Shown: positions 1-6,721 of the stretch, piece by piece
Layout: each line of letters starts with the position of its first letter
Numbering within the stretch: the first letter of the stretch is position 1
Source: JBGTIS01 sp041745535
GTDB lineage: Bacteria > Bacteroidota > Bacteroidia > Cytophagales > Cyclobacteriaceae
Length of the DNA: 15,367 nt
Assembly (NCBI GenBank): GCA_041745535.1
Contig: JBGTIS010000147.1
Location: 1 to 15,367, forward strand
Direction: 5' to 3'
Position numbers and translations under genes: made by a program
The notes under the pieces: model-generated
What the model was told of the DNA's origin: nothing
The model's database searches: none
The model's input: the letters and a program-made list of their open reading frames with translations, nothing else

Positions 1-1
1 G

Positions 2-88
2 CACGATATGGAACATTGCCAGGCTTGTGCCAAAGCTTGCCGGACCTGTGAAGCGGCTTGCAAAAGTTTCAGCGGCGTAGCTGCTTAA
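2..88 (+). CDS. Cys-rich four-helix-bundle copper-binding protein (DUF326 type), C-terminal end only
   Basis: Only the last 28 codons are in the window, read from base 2 to the TAA at 86-88; the start lies to the left. The visible peptide carries five cysteines with a regular spacing (CxxCxxxCxxCxxxC, after an HDMEH stretch). This is the repeat pattern of the DUF326 / four-helix-bundle copper-binding family, where Cys residues on the inside of a helical bundle bind many Cu(I) ions. The family call rests on this pattern alone, because the rest of the protein is not visible. The gene ends just ahead of a strong terminator, so it is probably the last gene of its transcript. The next gene encodes a protein with a His/Met-rich N-terminus, which fits a metal-handling neighbourhood (inference). 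Confidence 0.7.
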   Translation, partial: HDMEHCQACAKACRTCEAACKSFSGVAA

Positions 89-100
89 GGTAAATCATCA

Positions 101-134
101 AAAGCACAGAGTAAAATCTGTGCTTTACTTTTTT
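101..134 (+). terminator. Rho-independent terminator after the Cys-rich gene
   Basis: A perfect 10-bp stem (AAAGCACAGA at 101-110 with TCTGTGCTTT at 117-126) encloses a 6-nt loop and is followed by AC and a run of six T. It starts 12 nt after the stop codon of the Cys-rich gene, which is the expected place for an intrinsic terminator. It also separates that gene from the VKOR/SPW gene, which therefore needs its own promoter in 135-191; I could not identify one. Confidence 0.85.
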
Positions 135-191
135 CAGTCAAAATCCCCATTTGTTTTTAGATAATTTCTAACTGTTTAACATACCGACTCA

Positions 192-1778
192 ATGAAAAAT
201 GACGACAAAAAAAAGGATCAATCATCTGACGGAGGGCATGCACACGAGCAGGGGGGCATGGGTATGCGGGGTGTAACCAGAATTATGGCGGAAATGGAAA
301 TGATGAAAGGCAGTTCCCAGCACAAGGATGAGGAAAAAAAGCAGGACCACCAGCACCACGATAGCCACAAAATGGGCCATGACCAGCGCCTGGAAATGCT
401 GCACATGCACCACATGCAAACGCTGTGGGTATATTGGATGCTGATTATTCTGGGAATCTGGATGATCCTTTCCCCTTTAACTTTCAGCTATGCCAAATCC
501 ACCGTAGACCCCAGCGGCGGCCGCGACCTGTGGCTTACGCTGGAACAAAGAATTTCTTTTATGACCTGGAGCGATATCATCTCCGGGATATTACTGATAT
601 TTTTTGGCTGGCGATCATTAACCCCCAACCGACCAGTAAGCATATGGCTGGCTTGCTTTGTAGGAATCTGGATAAGCATGGCACCACTGATTTTCTGGGC
701 ACCTACCGCCGCGGCTTATATCAACGACACCCTGGTAGGCGCCTTGGTAATTGCGCTCACGATATTAATTCCGGGCATGCCGAACATGATCATGTATATG
801 AAAATGGGTTCTCAAACACCTCCCGGATGGAGTTACAATCCTTCCAGCTGGCCACAACGGTGGATCATGATGGTGGCAGGTTTTCTGGGATGGATTGTTT
901 CCCGTTATTTAGCGGCTTATCAGTTAGGATATACCGACGTGGCCTGGGACCCTTTTTTTGGAGAAGGAAGTCGGTTGGTACTCGATTCTGATATGTCTCA
1001 TTCATTGCCCATTTCCGATGGCGGATTGGGAGCTTTGGCCTATACTTTTGAATTTCTGATGGGATGGATGGGAAGTCCGGCCCGTTGGCGTACCATGCCC
1101 TGGATGGTGGCTTTGTTTGGTATACTGGTAATTCCTCTGGGGCTGGTGCACATATTTCTGGTGATATCCCAACCAATTGTGGTGGGGCATTGGTGTACCT
1201 TGTGTTTGCTTGCGGCCGGTATTATGTTGCCCATGATTCCCCTGGAAGTGGATGAAGTGGTTGCTATGGGGCAGCATATGGTGCAGACCAAACGCCGTGG
1301 CGATTCTATGTGGAAGGTTTTCTGGAAAGGTGGCGCACCCATAGCGCAGAATATGGATGAACGATCTCCCGAACTAATGCGATTGCCCGCCAGTCCGTGG
1401 AAGGTTTTTAAAGCTTCTATCTGGGGCATGAGTTTTCCCTGGACCCTGGTGGTTTCTTCCCTGCTTGGCATCTGGCTAATGTTTGCCCCGGCAGTATTTG
1501 GGGTGGCGACGAAAGCAACTGCCGCCGATGTTAATCACCTGGGTGGTTCATTAATTATTGTGGTGGCGGTAATTTGTATGGGAGAAGTACTGCGTAGAGG
1601 TCGTTACCTGAATGTTTTACTGGGCCTGGGCGTAGCCATTGTTCCCTGGTTCGTGCAGGATAGTAATCTGGCACTGAACATCAGCTCTGCGGTTGCCGGA
1701 TTGGCTGTCGCTGCCTTGTCCATTCCTTTAGGAACCGTAAAAGAAAAATATGGGCTATGGGATCAGTATGTGAAATAA
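192..1778 (+). CDS. SPW-repeat / vitamin K epoxide reductase (VKOR) fusion membrane protein
   Basis: A 528-residue inner-membrane protein. Residues 1-75 are hydrophilic and rich in His, Met, Lys and Asp, likely cytoplasmic and possibly metal-binding. Residues about 78-205 hold two SPW-type membrane repeats with the motif GIWxxxxPxxF (LGIWMILSPLTF at 87-98, VGIWISMAPLIF at 157-168). Residues about 222-355 match a VKOR domain: the GGLGALAY helix start near 277-284 and the active-site CxxC at 335-338 (HWCTLCLL). Residues about 410-515 hold a second SPW pair (LGIWLMFAPAVF at 425-436 and a weaker copy at 475-487). VKOR domains oxidise or reduce quinones and pass electrons to thiols. This one has only four cysteines in all: the loop Cys pair that normally relays electrons is absent, with Ser and Asp in that stretch (258-275). 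The reaction is therefore uncertain. ATG at 192 is the first in-frame start; no clear Shine-Dalgarno. Confidence 0.85.
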   Translation: MKNDDKKKDQSSDGGHAHEQGGMGMRGVTRIMAEMEMMKGSSQHKDEEKKQDHQHHDSHKMGHDQRLEMLHMHHMQTLWVYWMLIILGIWMILSPLTFSYAKSTVDPSGGRDLWLTLEQRISFMTWSDIISGILLIFFGWRSLTPNRPVSIWLACFVGIWISMAPLIFWAPTAAAYINDTLVGALVIALTILIPGMPNMIMYMKMGSQTPPGWSYNPSSWPQRWIMMVAGFLGWIVSRYLAAYQLGYTDVAWDPFFGEGSRLVLDSDMSHSLPISDGGLGALAYTFEFLMGWMGSPARWRTMPWMVALFGILVIPLGLVHIFLVISQPIVVGHWCTLCLLAAGIMLPMIPLEVDEVVAMGQHMVQTKRRGDSMWKVFWKGGAPIAQNMDERSPELMRLPASPWKVFKASIWGMSFPWTLVVSSLLGIWLMFAPAVFGVATKATAADVNHLGGSLIIVVAVICMGEVLRRGRYLNVLLGLGVAIVPWFVQDSNLALNISSAVAGLAVAALSIPLGTVKEKYGLWDQYVK

Positions 1779-1827
1779 TTTTGTGCAATCAACAAAGTAT
1801 GTAGAACCAATTGTAACTATCATTAAT

Positions 1828-2448
1828 ATGGGAATTAAAGAATTAGTTCATAATTTTTATCGTGGGTTCAGGGCGCTTTTAGGTAAAGAAACTAAAGACA
1901 GGTTGTTTACTAATCATAGGAATTTTCCGGACCAACCCACTGCGCAAAAGGAATTTGAAAGGTCAAAAGACAAACTGTTTGATGTAAACCGGTGGTCTGA
2001 CTTACCCGGACTGACCTCAAAATTTCAGTCGCATGATGAGCAAGGCAAACGCAGCCACGCGAAAAAAATCAAAAAAGGTGAATTTATCCGGATTGAGCTG
2101 CCTGGACCCACGCCAGAGAACTGGGTAGAAATTACCGATATTGCGGAAACAGAAAATACGGCTGAGTTTACAGTGAACCCCTGTGTGGACCCGCAGGAAG
2201 CGGAAGCTGACGTCGAGCATTTTTTTATTAAAGAGGCTTCCAGCACTTTTAAGGTAGAATTAAAAGGAACCACTATTTATGGTTATGAAATTGGAAAGCG
2301 GGAGGGTATAAACAACAGTGGTTATGAAGCCGGACAAAGAAAATTACTGAATACCATGCTGGCTGCCGGTGGTTGGGCAGCCTTTCAGGAATTTCAATGG
2401 GATAAGCTTACTAAATATTTAGTGCATCGTAAAGAAATAAAAAAATAA
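1828..2448 (+). CDS. Conserved-looking hypothetical protein, 206 aa
   Basis: I recognise no named domain. The frame is open from a GTG at 1783, but I prefer the ATG at 1828, which gives 206 residues and leaves a 49-nt gap after the VKOR/SPW gene. The GTG start would add 15 residues only 4 nt after the previous stop and cannot be excluded. There is no signal peptide or membrane segment, so a soluble cytoplasmic protein is likely. It is rich in Lys and Glu, with a proline-rich turn (LPGPTPENWVEI) and a C-terminal half rich in aromatic residues (GGWAAFQEFQWDKL), suggesting a compact alpha/beta protein. The same orientation and short gap suggest co-transcription with the VKOR/SPW gene. Its function is not inferable from the sequence. 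Confidence 0.75.
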   Translation: MGIKELVHNFYRGFRALLGKETKDRLFTNHRNFPDQPTAQKEFERSKDKLFDVNRWSDLPGLTSKFQSHDEQGKRSHAKKIKKGEFIRIELPGPTPENWVEITDIAETENTAEFTVNPCVDPQEAEADVEHFFIKEASSTFKVELKGTTIYGYEIGKREGINNSGYEAGQRKLLNTMLAAGGWAAFQEFQWDKLTKYLVHRKEIKK

Positions 2449-2471
2449 GGTTTAACCAGTACTACATAAAA

Positions 2472-2510
2472 AATTTAATCAGCGTCAATAAATCTGATTA
2501 TCAAATTAGA
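2472..2510. terminator. Weak hairpin between convergent genes
   Basis: AATCAG (2477-2482) and CTGATT (2494-2499) form a 6-bp stem with an 11-nt loop, extended weakly by AATTT and AAATT outside it. It lies in the 84-nt gap between the + gene ending at 2448 and the - gene ending at 2533, where a terminator serving both strands would be expected. The stem is short and A/T-rich, so this is a weak call. Confidence 0.3.
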
Positions 2511-2532
2511 AAATTTCAGAAAAGCATTCGTT

Positions 2533-3936
2533 TTAAAGCCGCTTTGCCCTGGGTTGTAGATCAGTAAGGGAGGCAATGCGAACCGGTTCGCCTGACTCTA
2601 TGCTGTTCCGGGCTGCTATTCCAATTAAGATAGACATAGCCCCGTCACGGATGCCAGCAGAATGCTTTAATGGATCTGGTGCTTTTGGGTCTTTGAAAAT
2701 CTTATCATGCAATCTGGCATCACCGCCGCCATGGCCGCCCCGTTCTACGGGTACATTTACAGTTTCAAAATTGTTCCAGTTTTTGTGCACAATCAGCGGT
2801 TCGTACTGGGCTTCATCTTCGGCTTTCTGGTTCATTTCAGCGGCATGCAATTCCGACTGATCGACCTTTTCCTGTTTCATAAATGGAATGTCCAGCCAGG
2901 CATCGATACGACCCTCCTGCCCATTAAATGACACTTTCCATCCTTCATAAGGCGAATAAGTGGTTAAGGAATAGTTGACCACCGCATCGTTCGCGTATTT
3001 GATCTGGGCCGACATTTTATCATAAATATTGATTTCATCACGGTACAAACAATTATCCCGGATATAGCCGTCGTATTTCTCATTGTCAACATACAACCGC
3101 ATGGCACGTTCGTCTTCGGTAATATCCCAGAAATATTTACACTCCTTTTTGTGGGGGCAGGTACGACACTTATCACCTTTGAATGGACCATTGTGGCCAT
3201 AGTGCTCCAAGGCACCATAAGCAAATACTTCTGCAGGGTCAGAATCCAGCCACCAGTTCAGTAGGTCAAAATGGTGGGTAGCCTTGTGCACCCAGAGGGT
3301 ACCACCTGCCTCTCGTAATCCATGCCAGCGGCGGAAATACGAAGCGCCGTGATAGTTATTCAAATACCAGTGAAAGTCAACAGAAGTGATTTTGCCAATA
3401 GCTTCCTGAGCAAGCAGTTCCTTGATCTTTGTGGCATAAGGGCTCCACCGGTAATTGAAACCAACGATAAGGTTTTTGTTAGAACTACGTTCCGCATCCA
3501 GAATAGCCTGGCATTTACGCTCGTCGGTAGTCAAAGGTTTCTCAGTAAGCACATCGCAACCCATTTGTAAACCTTTGATAATAAATTCGTGGTGGGTAGA
3601 ATCTTTGGTGGTCACAATTACCAGGTCCGGCTTGGTCTGCCTGATCATTTCCTCAAAATTAGTGAAGGTAGGGCAACTCACTTTCATATATTCTTTGGCA
3701 TAAGCCAATCGACCCGGGTTGATGTCGCTTAATCCTACAAACTCCAGAATATCAGGATACTGTTCAACCAATCGGCGGCCCCAGAAGGAAGTGCCGCGAA
3801 CGCCAGTACCCACCAGCGCCACTTTGAGTTTTCCAACTTTCAGGCCAAATCCCAAAGCGGGTGCGGTAAACATAGTGCCGGCAGCCAGCATGCTGACAGA
3901 AGTTAAAAATGATCTTCTTGATAAATTGTTTTCCAT
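2533..3936 (-). CDS. Tat-exported Gfo/Idh/MocA family oxidoreductase
   Basis: 467 residues from the ATG at 3936. This start puts a twin-arginine signal (SRRSFL at 6-11, then a hydrophobic stretch to about 29) at the N-terminus; the frame stays open upstream to 4110 but that extension reads like non-coding sequence. Family hallmarks: Rossmann nucleotide-binding loop GTGVRG (43-48), the EKP motif (132-134) that places the catalytic Lys near the nicotinamide, GFNYRW (159-164), and a conserved KATHHFDLLNWW segment (218-229) with the usual active-site His/Asp. Members oxidise or reduce sugars and related polyols with tightly bound NAD(P). Tat export with bound cofactor fits a periplasmic enzyme. 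An unusual cluster, C257xxC260 and C266 followed by C296, lies in the C-terminal domain and may be a structural metal site. It is divergent from the DUF4397 gene. The substrate cannot be told. Confidence 0.9.
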   Translation of the reverse strand: MENNLSRRSFLTSVSMLAAGTMFTAPALGFGLKVGKLKVALVGTGVRGTSFWGRRLVEQYPDILEFVGLSDINPGRLAYAKEYMKVSCPTFTNFEEMIRQTKPDLVIVTTKDSTHHEFIIKGLQMGCDVLTEKPLTTDERKCQAILDAERSSNKNLIVGFNYRWSPYATKIKELLAQEAIGKITSVDFHWYLNNYHGASYFRRWHGLREAGGTLWVHKATHHFDLLNWWLDSDPAEVFAYGALEHYGHNGPFKGDKCRTCPHKKECKYFWDITEDERAMRLYVDNEKYDGYIRDNCLYRDEINIYDKMSAQIKYANDAVVNYSLTTYSPYEGWKVSFNGQEGRIDAWLDIPFMKQEKVDQSELHAAEMNQKAEDEAQYEPLIVHKNWNNFETVNVPVERGGHGGGDARLHDKIFKDPKAPDPLKHSAGIRDGAMSILIGIAARNSIESGEPVRIASLTDLQPRAKRL

Positions 3937-4180
3937 ACCTTTAATTTTTTTGCAATCCATAAAACTAGTAAAAAATGCCGGAATCATGAAATATAAAGGT
4001 GAATAACCATTTATAATGGAAATAGCCCTCCTATTTACTGTTGAATTAATAATTTTTTTAGAAGAAAATTTCAGCCTTGTACACAATAATTTATTCTCCC
4101 CGGATTTCAACTTTTTTACTAAAGTTAGTGTCTATATAGCATAAATAAATTTTTGTAAAACAATTAATTTTTTGAAGTGT

Positions 4181-4888
4181 ATGAAAATCATATTTGAGAA
4201 GTTGAAAAATAAGTTAAAATGGTTGCCCTTTTCCGCGATCCTTTTATTTCCGCTAACCGGATGTTTAGATAACGATAATGTGGAACCAATTCCGGTTGCC
4301 TATGTATCAATTTTTAATGCGGCTCCGGATGCGCCCGAGCTCGATGTGTTGGTAGATAATAAGCAGATTTTCAGTCAACCGCTGGATTATGCTGATTATT
4401 CCAGGTATTTGAACTTTTATACCGGTGACAGAAAACTAAAAATTAATTCGTTTAATGCCAATAATGTATTAGTTGATACTACCGTTAATTTTCAGCCTGA
4501 TAAAGCGTATTCGGTGTTCATTGCTGATGACCTGGCAGATTTATCTGCTTTGGTAGTGGAGGACAGTGCCGATACACCTGAAACAGGTAAGGCGATGATC
4601 AGGATCATTCATTTGTCGCCGGATGCGCCAGCCGTTGACCTGGAAGAAGCAGACGGTACAAGTTTGTTTACCAATCAGACGTTCAAACAGGCTTCAGCAT
4701 TTAAAGAAGTGGATGCTGATACTTACAACCTGAAATTAAACGTTGGGGGCAATAGTAGTGAAGCGATTTCTATTCCGGATGCTGAATTCAGATCCAGAGG
4801 AATTTATTCCATAATTGTCAGGGGATTTGCCACTCCTCCTACAGGAAACTTAAATAGTTTAAGTGTACAAATCGTGAATAACAATTAG
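4181..4888 (+). CDS. DUF4397 domain lipoprotein
   Basis: 235 residues from the ATG at 4181 (the frame is open to a TTG at 4172, which adds only three residues). A basic N-terminus and hydrophobic core end in the lipobox LTGC, with the lipidated Cys at residue 28, so this is a secreted lipoprotein. The mature part has two similar beta-rich lobes, each starting with a VSIFNAAPDAPELDV-like or IRIIHLSPDAPAVDL-like strand (near residues 43 and 143). This is the signature of DUF4397, a family of unknown function common in Bacteroidota cell envelopes. It is divergent from the Gfo/Idh/MocA gene (244-bp shared upstream region) and converges on the GATase-like gene. There is no evidence that it works with either neighbour. 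Confidence 0.88.
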   Translation: MKIIFEKLKNKLKWLPFSAILLFPLTGCLDNDNVEPIPVAYVSIFNAAPDAPELDVLVDNKQIFSQPLDYADYSRYLNFYTGDRKLKINSFNANNVLVDTTVNFQPDKAYSVFIADDLADLSALVVEDSADTPETGKAMIRIIHLSPDAPAVDLEEADGTSLFTNQTFKQASAFKEVDADTYNLKLNVGGNSSEAISIPDAEFRSRGIYSIIVRGFATPPTGNLNSLSVQIVNNN

Positions 4889-4911
4889 TTTTAAGCACTA
4901 GCTTATCAGTA

Positions 4912-4976
4912 AATGCCGTTTGTCCGTGGTCTGGGTACTCAGCCTACTCATTTCGGATAAGCGGCTTTTCTATTTC
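4912..4976. terminator. Strong bidirectional terminator between convergent genes
   Basis: GCCGTTTGTCCG (4915-4926) pairs over all 12 positions with CGGATAAGCGGC (4954-4965) in RNA, using two G-U wobbles, and is followed by TTTTCTATTT. The loop is 27 nt. It sits between the DUF4397 gene (ends 4888) and the - strand gene ending at 4982. On the other strand the wobbles become A-C mismatches, so the + direction should terminate better. Confidence 0.7.
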
Positions 4977-4981
4977 AACCT

Positions 4982-6223
4982 TCAGGTTTTTTGCTTCTTC
5001 TTTTTGGCCGATGGAAACAACACATTATTGAGAATTAACCGGTAACCGGGAGAATGGGGATACAAATCCAGTTTGGGCGATACATTAGCCCCACGACCTG
5101 CCGAAAGTTCAGGATCGTGCCCACTGTAATACGTCCAATGGCCTTTGCCAAATTCCCCATAAATATACCTGACGCGTTTTTCGTTACCATTCTCTCCTAA
5201 TATCAGGGCTTCGGGCTTTACCAGCTTTTTTTCAAAAGCGGTAGTGCGGCCAAAAAATTCTTTGATCACGTGCTCGTGGTTCTGGGTGAGCAGCGAAGGA
5301 ACTACATCCCATTTGGCTGAGAATTCGAACAAAGTGAAAAAATCTTCGGTGGCTCCATAAAAGCTGAGTCGCCCGGTATTGATGTCGGAAAACCGACGCC
5401 CAGGTTCCAGGGTGAAATTTTCAAAGGCCAATGATTTGCTATAATCCAGCTTTTCCTGTACTTCCGGGTCAATATCTTCCTCATTGTAATGGCTTTCTGA
5501 AAGGTCCATCCCATCGGCGGCCAGGGCAATATCAAACGTTTCGGCTGCCGAACACATGGCAAAAATATACCCGCCTCCCAAACAAAAATCTCTGATCTTT
5601 TTGGTAACATCGTATTTCATGGCCGACACTTTCGGATATCCCAGTCTGAGGGCGGTGGCTTCCTGCATTTTCGCTTCAATCAGGGCCGATTCCCGCCACA
5701 AAAATCTTTGAGTTTGCCCGGTAAAATCTTCGTGATGTAAATGCAGCCAGTCGTAATTCAGGAGTTCGTTGTTCAGCACTTCTTCGTCATATAAGATCAC
5801 ATAAGGAATTTCGGCGTAATCGAGCACAGCCAGTACCGCATCGGTTTCATCCTGGATAAAATCGTTTTTGGGAGAATAAACAGCGATTTTGGGTGCTGTT
5901 TCCAGTTTTACATCATTCATGTTCACACTGGGGGAGGCAATGGTAAGCAACATTTCACTTACATCGGCATCCGATAAAACTTCGTAAGATACGCCACGGA
6001 TGACACATTCCTCCAGCATTTCTTCTGAATACTTGAATAAAAAACTTCCCCCCCGGTAATTCAATAGCCAATCTACCTCTTTGCCATTTTCCAGCAAATA
6101 AAAAGCGATTCCATATGCCTTTAAATGGTTTTTTTGTTCCCGATCCATGGGAATAAGAAGGGAATTGGCAAAGCTCGGTGTTAGGGAAAAAATTAACAAA
6201 AAAATACAAACCCATTTTATCAT
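4982..6223 (-). CDS. Secreted glutamine-amidotransferase-like protein (family often labelled 'asparagine synthetase B')
   Basis: 413 residues from the ATG at 6223, chosen because it begins a clean signal peptide (KW, then a hydrophobic run, cleaved near FANS at 18-21); the frame stays open to 6265. From memory, similar Bacteroidota proteins are named 'asparagine synthetase B', but I see neither the N-terminal Cys amidotransferase nor the ATP-pyrophosphatase motif of AsnB. Residues about 110-235 instead read as a class-I-glutaminase-like flavodoxin fold: a KIAVYS strand, a YDWLHLHHED segment (157-166) and a nucleophile-elbow-like GGGYIFAMCSA with Cys224. A late strand, GKGHWTYYSGHDPE, offers His369 and Glu372, arranged like the H-x-E end of a Cys-His-Glu triad (here H-x-x-E). 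The protein is probably periplasmic or surface-exposed. Enzymatic activity is inference. It is divergent from the SusC operon. Confidence 0.75.
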   Translation of the reverse strand: MIKWVCIFLLIFSLTPSFANSLLIPMDREQKNHLKAYGIAFYLLENGKEVDWLLNYRGGSFLFKYSEEMLEECVIRGVSYEVLSDADVSEMLLTIASPSVNMNDVKLETAPKIAVYSPKNDFIQDETDAVLAVLDYAEIPYVILYDEEVLNNELLNYDWLHLHHEDFTGQTQRFLWRESALIEAKMQEATALRLGYPKVSAMKYDVTKKIRDFCLGGGYIFAMCSAAETFDIALAADGMDLSESHYNEEDIDPEVQEKLDYSKSLAFENFTLEPGRRFSDINTGRLSFYGATEDFFTLFEFSAKWDVVPSLLTQNHEHVIKEFFGRTTAFEKKLVKPEALILGENGNEKRVRYIYGEFGKGHWTYYSGHDPELSAGRGANVSPKLDLYPHSPGYRLILNNVLFPSAKKKKQKT

Positions 6224-6721
6224 AGCTTTATCTTTTGTAACCCTACAGTGTTTACCTAATTTCATGAATTTATTTCAAAAATCCCAATGCATTTGGAAAA
6301 GGATGTAAGAAGTTACTCCCGGCGACAGGAAATGCCCATCACCCATAAAACTAAATTGTAAAGGTTAAGCCTGGGAAACGCGTTGTTTTTTTCCTTTGAT
6401 TGAATACATTATTTGAATAATAATAACCAGACGAAAAATTAATTTTTGTTATATTCACGACAATTCTGCTTTATATTCTGCCTTATATTGCTACCATAAT
6501 GGAATAGTAAAATTTACATTTAATATTTTTTATTTAAACTGCGGGTAAGGGGCAGCATGCTGGCGCAATCTTTTTTATTAACCACAAACGCACAGGTTTG
6601 CCATACAACTTTTAACACAAAAACTGGCAAAAAAAGAAATGAATCCGCAGTTTGAACAAAATCCGTATGTGTACTCGCGTTATTTCGGATTATATGTATT
6701 GGCAACCTAAAAATCTTAAAC
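6224..6721. other. 498-bp divergent intergenic region upstream of the SusC/SusD operon
   Basis: No credible gene: a 61-codon frame on the - strand (6520-6705) has biased composition and no supporting signal. The region is A/T-rich and must hold promoters for the - strand GATase-like gene and the + strand SusC operon. I found no clean match to the Bacteroidota promoter (TTTG with TAnnTTTG about 19-21 nt downstream). It does contain a 14-bp A/T palindrome (6434-6447) and a 12-nt tandem repeat (6463-6486), both candidates for regulatory sites upstream of SusC. Confidence 0.6.
6463..6486 (+). repeat. Two-copy 12-nt tandem repeat upstream of SusC
   Basis: ATTCTGCTTTAT (6463-6474) is directly followed by ATTCTGCCTTAT (6475-6486), identical at 11 of 12 positions. 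The repeat lies about 240 nt ahead of the SusC start. A period near one helical turn would place two sites on the same DNA face, as for some activator-binding sites. Whether it is functional is unknown; two copies can arise by chance slippage in A/T-rich DNA. Confidence 0.4.

Noticed and set aside
425..991. 188-codon open frame on the + strand inside the VKOR/SPW gene
   Set aside because: It overlaps a well supported membrane protein in another frame and has no recognisable domain.
1783..1827. GTG start for the hypothetical protein, adding 15 residues
   Set aside because: The ATG at 1828 is simpler and the extra residues show no feature. The GTG remains possible, so it is noted in the entry.
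3937..4110. In-frame N-terminal extension of the Gfo/Idh/MocA gene, with an AGGAGGG ribosome-site-like sequence at 4026-4032 (- strand)
   Set aside because: The extension would bury the Tat signal 58 residues in, and no in-frame ATG lies at a usable distance from the AGGAGGG (the nearest is about 35 nt on). The start at 3936 explains the signal peptide.
6520..6705. 61-codon open frame on the - strand in the region upstream of SusC
   Set aside because: Short, begins in the probable promoter region, no recognisable motif and A/T-driven composition. It looks like chance.
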